From: Monoraphidium neglectum
Taxonomy: Eukaryota > Chlorophyta > Chlorophyceae > Sphaeropleales > Selenastraceae
NCBI RefSeq assembly: GCF_000611645.1
Contig: NW_014013241.1
Location: 1-26,504 of the forward strand
Length of the DNA: 26,504 bases
Direction of reading: 5' to 3'
Each line of letters starts with the position of its first letter. The first letter of the stretch is position 1. Positions 1 to 9,435 of the stretch are shown here, piece after piece. Under the pieces are notes generated by a model. That model saw nothing but the letters and a program-made list of their open reading frames with translations, ran no database searches and was not told where the DNA came from. The position numbers were made by a program, and so were the translations under genes.

Positions 1-1014
1 CTCCCAGGCCCGCATGGCCGTCGGCTGCTGCCTCTCGCTCATCCGGGAGCTTGTGGCAGCGGCGGCGTCCCCCGACCGCGCTGCCGAGAGCGCCCCAGCG
101 GTCCTGTTTGCGGTTGACAATTACGGCGCCCTCTACAGGCCCACCGATTACGGAGAGACGGCTTTCGAGACGGCGCCAAGCGGGGCGCCCTACCTGCGCA
201 GGCGCCAGCTGGAGGTGTCTGAGCTGAATCTGGTGCGCCGATGTGCTGGTTCCGCGTGGATGGCTGGCTGTTTGGGTTGCTGGGTAATGCTGGGGTGTGC
301 TGCGTGTGGCGCGCCGCAGCGGTGAGGGCGCCTGCGACGCCTCCAGGCGGCAGTTCAGGGGCTCGACTGCGGGCGATCCGGCAGGTGCTGCAGCCGGCGG
401 GGCGACTGACACTGGATGCGCGCCCTGCCCTGCGCTGCCTCCGCACACGGCCGGCCCGCAGGCGTCGAGCATGCGGCTGCTGAACTGGCGCAACCTGGGG
501 CGCGCGCGCGTGGTGGCGGCGACGAGCGCCACGGGGGGTGTGCCCCTGGACACGCAGATCCCGCTGCGGAAGAGCGTGCTGCAGTACGAGATGCCGCGCT
601 TCTCGCCGGTGAGTCGTCGTCACTCGTGGGGTTTGACCTGGTTTGTCTGGCCGCCTTGTGGCCCCGATACTCACCGGCACCAGTGCGGCGCAGCTGGCGG
701 CGCGCCGCGAAGGTGGCTGCCCCTACGCCGATTCTCCCATCTGGTGTCGTATCCTGTGCAACACTGATTTGGCAGCGGCCTCCAACCTTGCGCATGCAAA
801 TGAAATTCAAAAAGTGCAACCGCATGCCCCCCACCCTGCTGCTGCCCCTCAGATCGAGGTGGCCCACCTGCTGCACTTCTACCACGAGCGGGGCCTGGTG
901 GAGGCCCCCAGCGCGGCGCAGGTGGAGAAGCTGCGCGCCATCACCAACGGCAGCGGCTCGGACCTGCGGCGGCTGGGGCTGCGGTCGGCGCAGCTGGACA
1001 CCAACGTGTTGTGA
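1..1014 (+). CDS. DAP3: Mitochondrial small-subunit ribosomal protein mS29 (DAP3 family), 3' part
   Basis: This is the C-terminal part of a gene that enters from the left edge. Proposed exons are <1-232, 462-608 and 853-1014 (TGA), with introns 233-461 and 609-852, GT-AG and both phase 0. The first exon may begin at 8, after a CAG. The joined protein has a Walker-B-like strand (VLFAVDNYGALY), then ELNLASSMRLLNW, then PRFSPIEVAHLLHFYHERGLV and an ITNGSGSDLRRL segment. This order matches the C-terminal half of plant DAP3/mS29, where an aspartate-containing strand is followed by a P-R-[YF]-S segment, a paired-aromatic helix and an NGN/NGSG turn. mS29 is a GTP-binding protein of the mitoribosomal small subunit. 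The P-loop half lies outside the window. The family call rests on remembered similarity, without an alignment, and is fairly confident. An mTERF gene follows on the same strand. Confidence 0.7.
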
Positions 1015-1052
1015 TTGTGGTGCAGCTGCATGGGTGGACGGATCCCATTGCC

Positions 1053-1094
1053 GTCCAGATACCAGGTGCGCACATGCGCACCTGGTATATGGAC
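1053..1094 (+). repeat. Near-perfect hairpin in the mS29 3' UTR
   Basis: The arms 1059-1072 and 1075-1088 are exact reverse complements (14 bp) around a 2-nt CA loop. After a single G/A mismatch (1058/1089) pairing continues for five more bases (1053-1057 with 1090-1094). It begins 39 nt after the mS29 stop codon and ends 22 nt before a TGTAA signal, so it should be transcribed in the 3' UTR. It could be an mRNA stability or 3'-end processing element, or the core of a small palindromic insertion. Confidence 0.85.
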
Positions 1095-1116
1095 AGCGAG
1101 TCGCACGGATGCAAAA

Positions 1117-1121
1117 TGTAA
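1117..1121 (+). terminator. Candidate polyadenylation signal TGTAA for mS29
   Basis: TGTAA, the usual chlorophyte polyadenylation signal, lies 103 nt past the mS29 stop codon and just after the hairpin. This is a short but plausible 3' UTR. The call is motif-based only. Confidence 0.5.
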
Positions 1122-1489
1122 GTGTCCGGCACGAATGGGCTCGTCTGCAGCTGGGTGGAGGCAGGGGTGGGGGCTGACCCAAAGGCGATGCTGCGGACGG
1201 GCGAGTTGGGGTTGGCCGCTGACATCACTATGCATGCCAAGTGGCCGGACACAGGTGGTGCGGTGGTAATATGTCAGACTTTCGCAGTGTCTAAGCACCT
1301 CGTGGGCGTCGCACAGGCAACTAGCACGTGAGCGGGCCCGGAGTTTTTTGCTGATCTGGTTTGTTGTCGTGGCCGTTCAGCCAAGGGAACAAAGTTTGAG
1401 CAAACGCATTTCACTTGGATGCTCAATCATAGTGTACAGAGCCGATCACAAACTCTCCCGCGTCATCAATCAACAGCAGTGCGGGCCCC

Positions 1490-4400
1490 ATGCGGTTGCA
1501 GGGCTTTAACACAACACGTAGCGCGGTAGACGCATCTTCACGGCGAGCCCGCCTGGGGACCCCGGCGGGCACGCCTGCTCGGCGACATGGCACCCGGCGT
1601 GCAGCGCCAGCGCGATACGCCAACTCGCCGGAGGGCGGCCCCAGCAACCCCTTGGAGGAGTTGCGGAGAACGCAGGACCCCCGTGAGAGGGCCAGGTGCG
1701 CCGATCGCGCAGAGCGCGTGAAACAGCTGCAGTTGCGTGGCGCTCCCAGGCCCCCCCTTTCTCGGAGAGCACGGTTGCGTCTGTCGATGTGCCGCCGACG
1801 CGCGCGGCGGGTGCGCACTCGCAGGCTGCTGCAGTCCCTGGACGGCGGCTGGGCGCAGCACCAGGCGTCCTACGTGCCCAGCGGCGCGGAGCGCGCGATC
1901 AGCTCCGAGCTGGGGATCTGGCCGCACACGGTCATGCTGTTTGCGCTGCAGACGCCGCGGCTGCAGCAGTTCGACGTTGACACGCAGGTGCGATCCCCCC
2001 TCCCCGGGGCCGCAAGCAGCTGTGCATCTGCTATGACCATGATCTGCTGCGCTCGCCTCGGTGTGACACCTTTGCGCTCGCGGCGGCCTGAGTGCTGCCG
2101 GAGCCGCGGCTGCGGCGCCGGCACAGCCGCCGACGCACCTGTTGACCCGCATGCCGCCACCAACCCCATCCCGCACGCCCCCGCGACGGCAGGTGAAGCC
2201 GGCGGTGCGCAGCCTCAAGTCTGCGATGGACGAGAGCCCTCAGGACGCGTACTACGTCCTCACCAAGCGCCCCGACCTCCTGGCCCACCCCACCAGCCTG
2301 CAGCGGTGGCTCGACTACTTGGGAGCCCAGGTGGGGCGCTGGGAGCACACCCGCTGCTGTGCAAATCCTTAAGACACTGCGCCGGCGGCGGCTTGGCAGG
2401 GGGCTGCTAGGCGGCCGCGTTTTCTGTACGCTGCGGGGGCGGTTGAGATGCCACTGCAGCAGCCCTGCTGCTGGTTTCTGGCGGCCGGGCAGCAGCACCC
2501 TGATTGCACCCCTCCTGGTGCTTTCCGGGCCCGCGGGCCCCCTGCGCCCGCCGACCCCCACCCCACCCCCACACATCATTGCCCCTGGCCAGGGTGTCGG
2601 CCAGCGCGACGTGATGGCGTTCCTGCTGACCGCGCCGGTGGAGCTGTTCACCCAGGGCACGCTGCACCAGGCCAGCCAGGTGGTCGCGTGGCTGCGGTCC
2701 CTGGGGGTCAAGCCAGACTTCCTCTGGAGCAGGTGGGCGGTCGGTCAAAAATGGGGTCATCATGACAAGCCCTGCCCCTGCATGGCTGCTCGGGGGCGCC
2801 GCAAGCCTCTCTCGGGGCCCGGTGGCCACCACAGTTGGATCGGCGCCATGCTTTGTCTCAAGGCCGCCCGGCCGGCTGCCGCATCTTCGCGCCCCGCCCT
2901 TGGCGCGTGACGCAGACCACGCCCCTCACCCGCCCGCAGGGTCGGCTGCGCCTGCCCGGCCGTGCTGCTGCGGGACCCGGCGGCGGACCTGCAGCCCACG
3001 GCAACATACCTGATGTCCCTCGGCCTCTCGCCAAACCAGCTTCAGCAGCTGGTCTGCCTGCGTCCCGAGGTGCTGACGTCATCCTTGGACTCCCAGATCA
3101 AGCCCTTCGTAGATCACCTCAAGTCCCTCGGCTGCAGCGCGCTGCAGTGCGGCGAGGTGCTGCTTGCGGCGCCGCACCTGCTGCGCGACGAGGCGCGCGC
3201 GGCGATTGCGGCCCGCCTGGCTGCTCTTGGGGAGGCGGGGATCGACGCGGCGGGCGTGAGGGCGATGCTGGCCAGGGGCCACGCCGGGTTCCTGTTCCAA
3301 AAGGGCGCGCCGCAGGAGGCCCTGGCGTGTTTGAAGGAGCTCGGGTTCACCGGGTCACAGGTGCGGCGCGGCTGTGCACGCGTGTGGCTCCAGGCGCAGC
3401 TCTGCTTTGTGCCGTGTGATCTGTTGTGGATCAGGCGTGTTGATCCATGTGCTGTCGGAGCCAATTGATGCGCGCGCGTGTGTGTGCATGTTGTTTTGAA
3501 GGACACGCTCATTCTCGTGTCTGGAGTGGGGTTTGGTTTGGGAGGCTCTGGGTGGGGCGATCTGACTAATGAATGCGCTGCGCCCGTGCCTCCATCGGAG
3601 CCTCAGCTGGTCGCTGCCCAAATGCCGCACGACGACCGTGCACCTGATGAATATGACATGACCATGATGAGCTCGTTTTATAGCAATATGATCCAGTGCT
3701 TGTGCACTTACCGGGTCCTGCCGGCCAGGCGGCAGCGCCCTCATCCCTATCCCCCCCGCCTCCTCGCGTCCGCGCCTTCCCAAGCGCCACCTCACGCGCC
3801 TTGTCACCCGAACGCCCCCCGCCTTCCCCCCCAGGTCGTGTCCCTGGCGACGCGCTGCCCCGCCATCCTGTCTGAGAAGCCGCTGGAGCTGGAGCGGCGG
3901 GTGGCGTTCCTGCTGGAGACGCTGGTGATGAGCAGGGAGGCCGTGATGGGCTGCCCCGAGTACATGGCCGCCAGCCTCATGCAGGTGGGGTGGTGATGAG
4001 TCGGCTGTATGTGCGTGTGCGTAAGAGTGTGTGTGTGTGTATTTATGTGTGTGCGTGTGTGTGCGCGCATGCGCGCGTGTGTGTGTGTGTGTGTGTGCTT
4101 GTGTGCCTCTTTGTGGTAGTGTATTGTTGTCTTGTATGTGTGCACAAGTGTGTCGTTCACGTGTTTGCATGTGTGTGAGGGTGCGAATGTACTGGGACGG
4201 GCTCATCCAGCACAAGGGGTCGGGTGGGTTGCGGTTGTGGCTCCCAATGAGCACGCCTTGGGATAGATGTGGCAGCCTGATCAGCAGCCTGTTGAGGCCC
4301 CCAAGTGTTTTGAGGCTCAGCGCCCCTCACCCTGGGCCCCCCTTCAAAATGCGACCAAACGCGCGCCCTGCCGCCCAACAACGACAGGTCATCGGGCCCC

Positions 4401-4934
4401 GCCACGCGTTCGCCGAGGCGCGGCAGCTCGAGGGCCGCGTGGCGGGCACCGACGGCCGCTGGGACCTGGCGGCACTGGCGACCGGGGAGGACGTGGCGTA
4501 TGTGGAGGCGCTGGGCGGCAGCATCAACGAGTACGAGGGCTTCAGGGTGGCCTTCGAGGTGGGCAACCCCCCCCCTTTCTGCCCTCGTCGCACGGCGCAG
4601 GCAGTTTGGTGGGGGCGCGCGAGTAATACGGGTTGGGTTGGCATTTGCAGGACGGCCCATCAGGCAGTGCCAGCCAGAGGAAGAGGGGTGCGTGTTTGGT
4701 GCCCTTGGATCTGCGGCGAGGGCGGGCGACGGGTCGTTCGTGCGTGATGTTGCCCCACTCCTCTTAGGCCCCTGCGGCACAACGGCCAACACGTCCCCTT
4801 CGTGCTGTGCCCGCGCCCGTTGTTTGTGCCACAGCAAGAGTACACCTCCAAACTCAGCGCAGACGCAGCTCTTGAGTTCCAGCAGGTGCGCACTCACGTG
4901 TGTTCGTGCGTGCACGTATGTGTGTGGGGTTGCA

Positions 4935-4977
<43 letters not shown>

Positions 4978-5298
4978 GTGCGCGCGCGCATGTCGCTTTT
5001 GAAACCTCCTTGCCCCCCCTGCGAGCTCGACGATACTGTCATGGCGCCCCACAGCCGCACACGCCACCGGCGCACCTGGACAGGCCACGTCGCGCTTTGC
5101 CAGCAACCGCCCGCACCAACCACGCTGTGAAGGTGCCATGCACCGCGTCGATCCTCTCATCCCCCCCTTACACCCCCCCACACACACACATGCACACACA
5201 CACACACCACACACACACACACACACAAATACACACCCACTCTTGCCTGCATCACACCCCAGGAGTTGAAGAAGCTTGGCATCTGGGAAGGCCGCTGA
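1490..5298 (+). CDS. mTERF-family organelle nucleic-acid-binding protein
   Basis: Exons are 1490-1987, 2193-2330, 2593-2732, 2940-3360, 3835-3984, 4388-4558, 4835-4885 and 5263-5298 (TGA). They give 534 aa. All junctions are GT-AG and in phase; the only split codon is the AGG at 2732/2940. Residues from about 170 to 480 show the mTERF pattern of about 30-residue helical repeats with a proline: KRPDLLAHP, CACPAVLLRDP, SLGLSPNQL...CLRPEVLTSS, LKSLG, RCPAILSEKP. The closing segment VIGPRHAFAEARQLEG corresponds to the late mTERF I-x-P-R motif. mTERF proteins bind organelle DNA or RNA and act in transcription termination, splicing or ribosome biogenesis. The first ~110 residues are very arginine-rich and fit a mitochondrial or plastid transit peptide. 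That N-terminus is the least certain part: an extra intron ending at the CAG before about 1819 is possible. Introns 5 and 7 carry long GT repeats. Confidence 0.85.
4010..4180 (+). repeat. TG-rich microsatellite in mTERF intron 5
   Basis: Intron 3985-4387 carries interrupted TG tracts (4027-4040, 4046-4063, 4076-4098 and looser copies to about 4180), starting some 25-40 nt after the donor. From 4045 to 4098 purines and pyrimidines alternate without a break (54 bp), including the palindrome at 4063-4076 (GCGCGCATGCGCGC). Such DNA is prone to the Z form. The transcript strand is GU-rich. Confidence 0.9.
4938..4973 (+). repeat. (GT)18 microsatellite near the 5' end of mTERF intron 7
   Basis: A pure GT tract of 36 nt begins 52 nt after the donor of intron 4886-5262. 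A CA-rich tract sits at the other end of the same intron, so in the pre-mRNA the two could pair. Confidence 0.95.
5179..5227 (+). repeat. CA-rich microsatellite near the 3' end of mTERF intron 7
   Basis: CA blocks at 5179-5190, 5193-5207 and 5209-5227 lie 35 nt upstream of the exon that starts at 5263. They are complementary in the transcript to the GU tract near the donor of the same intron. Confidence 0.95.
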
Positions 5299-6994
5299 CA
5301 CCTCATCACCCCTCCCCACGTCAGCATGGCAACGGCTCTCCACCGTCAGGAAGCCTTACAACCTGCGCGCCCTGGAGTACGACCCTATAGGTTCAACCGC
5401 GCTCGAGCGGACGCCGCGGCACTCGAAGGTGCGGCGGCGTGCGCCCGCTGCTACCACGCCGGGCGGTTCTTTCCAGCCCCGCAGCTTCCCAGTCTTTCGA
5501 TGCCCGGGCATCGACAAGACAAGGGCTAGGCTATTTCGCGCCACTGCGCGCTGCCTGCCCTGGGTTGCCTGCGGCGCACCCAGGCGAGCCGGCGCGCCTG
5601 CGCGGCCCGGGGGGTTGCTAGGCTCGGGGAGACGCAAGTGGCCTGCCATGACAGGGCGGACAATAGTGACAGCTTGCTGAGGCAGGGCGGCTTTAGAGGT
5701 GGTGGCGGCGAGGCGGCCTGTCGCGCGTCCTGAGGTGCCATGTAGATCACCTTTGACTTACTGATGGCACCGCGCCCGCCGCGCCTTGCGGCTTAAAATG
5801 TTCTGGCGCCTGTCAGCCAGCATCTACCCGTGTCCTTACGCGGCGCTTGCCCCCGCCGCCTTGTGCACACCACCCGCGCGTGACAACGTTGTCGCGCCAT
5901 GTATGATTATCCTCTGCACCGATAGCTGTGAGCGGGCACACAGGCCGCGCGGCCGGCCAAGCAAACACCACACAACACCATCAACAACACCGTGCATTGC
6001 GAGGGCGTAGCGGCTCATATCATTCGCGGCCAGGCGCCCACGGACGCGAGCAGCGCTGCGGGGGCACGTGCCGCAGCGTGCTGCTGAGACCGATGCAGCG
6101 CGGGGCTCCCCAGTCCAGCAAGGGGCGCGGCATCGCAAAGCACCTTGAGCGTGGGCCGCACCTTCTGGCCCTGTACTGTCAAAATCATCCGCTGTGAAGG
6201 GGCACCGAAGAATCCGATGCACGCACCCTTGCAAAACACACCATCATCGCTGGCTGCCGCCGCTCCCGCTGACCCTTTGTTGGTGTGGCGCCGTGGCTGC
6301 CGCGTCTCTCGGTGCGCCTCCTTTGCTGGCGACCGTTCGTGCCCGGCTGGGGCGCCGCCGCGACTTGCGGGGGCGCAGGCGCGGCGAAGGGCTGGGTGCT
6401 TCCGCGACAGCATTCCCTTCAGGATCGCTGACGCGCGGCGATCAGCTCCCTCTGCCCGCAGTCACAACTTGGGCTTCAACTGAGTGATGCCGCGCAATCA
6501 GCGCCTGTCCCCTGCGGGCGCTGCTGCCAGGGCCATGTGTCACCATGCGCCTGCCGGTTGACATCAAGCGCCTTTGGACGCTGTCCAAGCCAAAAGCCTG
6601 GAGCCGTGGCGCCGAGCTTGTAACAGTTTGTGTGCATACGATGTTTGCCAGCCCAACAAGAGCCAAAAGCACGCCAGCAGTCTGACTCAAAAAAGACTCA
6701 GGGTAGCTTTGTTGTATGCACATCGACATACTGGCCTGATTGCGGGGGGATAAGCGACGGCAGCTCCGAGGGCACAAGCGGGCTGCTTGCTCCCACCTGG
6801 GTCACCCCTATTCTACCAACTTGCCTGGCAGCCTGCCCGCTACACCCCTCCCTGCCTGCCTGTTCTTCGTTCCATTCGACCCAACCGAACCCGCCCCGCC
6901 TGCGTTGTAGAACGCGTGCGCAGCCTCCTGTAGCTACATACGCCCCAAGGCCGCGCCCGCGTCCTGCCCCGCTGCTGGCGTCGGCGCGCCGCCT
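5299..6994. other. Gene-poor stretch between two convergent genes
   Basis: This 1.7 kb lies between the mTERF stop (+) and the ADIP-like stop (-), so at least part should be two 3' UTRs. No joined exon series restores a family. Open frames on the minus strand (6015-6413, containing GFFGAPSQRMILTVQGQ, and 6442-6777) look more protein-like than most shadows, but have no supported start, splice partner or recognised domain. A 12-bp palindrome (GACAACGTTGTC) is at 5882-5893. A + strand TGTAA at 6619-6623 is far from the mTERF stop. Confidence 0.5.
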
Positions 6995-9435
6995 TCAAGC
7001 GCCGCCCCCCAGCCGGCCGCCCGCGGCTGCGGGAGCCAGTGCTGCGATGGCGACCTTCAAGGTATGCTCCTGCTCCGCCATGATTTGGCTGCGCGAGGCC
7101 GAGGGTGCGGCGACGGGGCGGGCGGGTGAGCTGACGGGGTGCACGCAGCAGGTCCACCCACCGCGAAACGATATGCATGTTGTCCCGACACTACACATGC
7201 ACTCCAAGACTGTGTCTGCTAGCCTTACGGCCGAGCGCAAGCACCTAAATGTACACATGCACACACACACACACACACACAAACAACACACACACACATA
7301 CACATACACACACACAAAACACACAACGCCACCGCGACCGCCCCCTGCATCCGCCCCCACCTGGCCTCCATGAGCTTCGCCACCAGCAGCCGCTCATGGG
7401 GCGTGCTCGCCTGCGGCGAGAACAGCCCCGCGCTGCCGACGTGCGCCGCGCCGCCGTCCCAGCCGTCGGCGCCAGAGGGCGCGCCGCACTGCACCTTGAC
7501 GCGCTGCGCCCTCACCTGTAGCTCGGCTAGCTTGGCGCGCACCTCGTGCCATGTTGCGCCGGCCAGGCCCGGCGCCGCGGCCGGCAACGGATCAACCCCT
7601 GCGGCTGCGGCCGGCGTCGGGCCTCCGGCGGACCCCGCCCCCAAACCGCCAGTCGTGAGCCGCCGCTGAGGCGCGCCCGGAGCTAGGATGCGGGCGCCGC
7701 CGGCGGCGTCGGCACTGCCGCGGCGGGCGCGTGCGGCCGCGTGCGGCGGCGACGCGTGCAGGCCGCCCGGCGTGCCGCCGCCGCTGACGTCGGTCGCGCG
7801 CCGCTGCTGTGGCCGCCGCTGAGGGTCCGATGGTGGCTGCTGCTGCTGTAGCGGCGGCGACGGTGTCTGGTCAAGGTCGCTTGACGAGCTCAGCCGCATG
7901 TCAGCTGGCGCCCTGTGAGGACGGCAGCCGCAGCAAGGACGGTCATAGCGCGCCTCCCCCCACTGCGTCCCCACTCTCGGCAAAACCCCCAACTGCCTTG
8001 GCCTGCTACGCTGCACGCACGCTCACGCAAACGCCCAGCCGCGCCGGCGACATGGCGGCCAGCCGTGCGCGAAAGCGCCCCCCCCCCCCACCAGAGTGCA
8101 GGCCGCCCTCAGGCTGCCACACTCTGACTCCATACAAAACACTCTGCCTCGAAAAGAAACGCTCTACCTTTCAACAAGGCACTCTGCTTTCAAACAAGGC
8201 ACCCTGCATCCAGGCCGCCCACACCTGAGCAGCGCCCGCACTCGCCCCTGCAGCTTCTCCACCTCCCCGTCCCGCCGCCGCAGCTCGTGACCAAACTGCG
8301 CGTGCCGCTGCTCCAGCGCGGCGCCGCGGCGCGCAAGGTCGTCGCGCTCGGCGCCCAGGCGCGCCACCTCAGAACGATACCACGCCTCCAGCTGCCGCAG
8401 CTGCGGGGACAAGGGGCCCGGGAGCGGGGGGACGTGGGTTCGCCGCGTGGCACGGGCGCGGGGGCGCAGCTGCGCCGTGGATGGCATTGCAGCCAGCACG
8501 CGCCCTGCGGTGTGCTGACGCACATGCTGTAATCCGCGCACGGCACTGCATTTGTAAACAAATTGCATCTTCGAATTTGTTGATTTAAGGGTTATATGGA
8601 GCGGGGGGACGAAGTGCCGCGGAGGTCACAGTGAAGTGAAGCGGGGCGGTGACGCAACACCCCGCTGCAAACACCTTGATTTTGAGGCCGGCGGCCTCTT
8701 GGTCCCGCTGCTCGCTCCGCCCCCGCATTTGCTCCGCCGCGTGGCCCGCCGCGCGCGCCTCTGACCGCAGCCGTCCCGCCGCCTCCTCCTGCGCGCGCCG
8801 CAGCTCGTCCGAGCGCCGCAGCAGCGCAAGGAGCTCGTGCGCCGCGTTGAGCGCGGCCGGGAGCGCGCCGGCCGGGTCGGACGCCGCAGAAAGGGCGTCC
8901 GGCAGCCGCGTGCGCGCGCCAGCGGCGTCGAGGCCGGACTGCAAGAACGCCATGCACTCTGCCGCGTTGGCGCGCGTGGCGAACGGCTCGTGAGCGCCGG
9001 GGGCGGTCGGGGAGAAACTGCTGTCGAAAGGGCCCAGGGAACCGCGGCCGCTGGAGGCGGCGTGGGCATTGGACAGCTGCTGCTGCTGGAATGGCGAGGC
9101 GGCTGGGGCGGGGAAGGACGGAGGCGTCTCTGGGGGCAGGCTGCCGCTGCTGCCTTGCCGCTGCCGATGCAACTCCTGCTGCCGGTGCTGCTGCTCCGGC
9201 TGCTCCTGCTGCTGCTGGGAAGCGCCGCAGCACTTGGCATAAGGGTCATCAAACGGCTGTGAGGCGTGCATTTGTGGAGGTGGTGAGCCCAGCTGTGCCG
9301 GTCAATGGCGCGTCTGCTGCGCAGTGGGAGCATGGGCCGCAGCAGCGCGAAGAGCGCCAAGCAGTCGCCAGCGAGCACCTGTGCCCCAAAGGCTTCTTCG
9401 CCACATAGCTCGTGGTACAGCAAGGCACTGGCCAT
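6995..9435 (-). CDS. ADIP/SSX2IP-like coiled-coil protein (putative centrosome/basal-body protein)
   Basis: Minus-strand exons in transcript order are 9435-9379, 9292-8675, 8400-8225, 7912-7361 and 7088-6995 (TGA). They give 498 aa with all phases matching. Residues ~44-95 are Q-rich and low in complexity. From ~128 the protein reads NAAECMAFLQSGLDAAG, a variable loop, then a helix LNAAHELLALLRRSDELRR. It continues as a coiled coil across the exon 2/3 junction: AAGLKIK, then LRQLEAWYRSEVARL and HELRRRDGEVEKLQGRVRAL. This is the layout of the afadin/alpha-actinin-binding (ADIP, SSX2IP) family: an N-terminal C-x-x-[FY]-[IL] helix, a short repeat-length helix, then a long coiled coil ending in a [KR]-[KR]-x-E-x-E-x-L-Q-like motif. 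SSX2IP proteins act at centrosomes, centriolar satellites and cilia. The remainder is low-complexity Ala/Gly/Pro with a short helical segment (HERLLVAKLMEA, then MAEQEHTLKVAIAAL). The start is uncertain: Met at 9271 is the alternative if the 86-nt first intron is not real. Confidence 0.6.
7253..7318 (-). repeat. Dinucleotide repeat in ADIP-like intron 4 (GT on the transcript strand)
   Basis: CA tracts on the + strand (7260-7281, 7286-7298, 7305-7316) read as GU in this minus-strand gene. The nearest edge is about 42 nt from the donor at 7360. No complementary tract is visible near the acceptor at 7089. Confidence 0.9.
8111..8210 (-). repeat. Degenerate 20-bp tandem repeat, five copies
   Basis: Five units of exactly 20 bp (starting at 8111, 8131, 8151, 8171 and 8191) share a core like CAAGGCACTCTGC with substitutions and no indels. 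The array sits in ADIP-like intron 3 (7913-8224), about 15 nt from its donor on the transcript strand. It is less GC-rich than the flanks. There is no spacer/repeat alternation, so it is a minisatellite and not a CRISPR-like array. Confidence 0.8.

Larger units (their letters stand above)
1015..1489. other. Intergenic: mS29 3' UTR and mTERF 5' region
   Basis: There is no gene here. The stretch holds the hairpin at 1053-1094 and the TGTAA at 1117. A 9-bp inverted repeat (GTGTCCGGC at 1122, its complement ending at 1252) is also present. The rest is presumably the promoter and 5' UTR of the mTERF gene. I see no convincing TATA box. Confidence 0.6.

Noticed and set aside
4010..5227. Telomeric or centromeric repeat
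   Set aside because: Units are simple TG/CA dinucleotides inside introns, without the plant/algal telomere heptamer or octamer.
4500..5390. A 296-codon + strand open frame across the end of the mTERF gene
   Set aside because: It runs through GT and CA microsatellites and two introns, so its protein is mostly Cys/Val and His/Thr repeats. The spliced mTERF exons explain the region better.
5388..5400. GGTTCAACC-like box suggesting a tRNA B box
   Set aside because: It lacks the closing C of the consensus, and no acceptor stem, anticodon arm or A box was found around it.
5882..5893. 12-bp palindrome GACAACGTTGTC as an operator or terminator
   Set aside because: It is short, has no loop, and has no gene context. 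Palindromes of this size are expected by chance in tens of kilobases when searched loosely.
8111..8210. CRISPR-like array
   Set aside because: The 20-bp units are contiguous without unique spacers, are degenerate, and lie in a eukaryotic intron.
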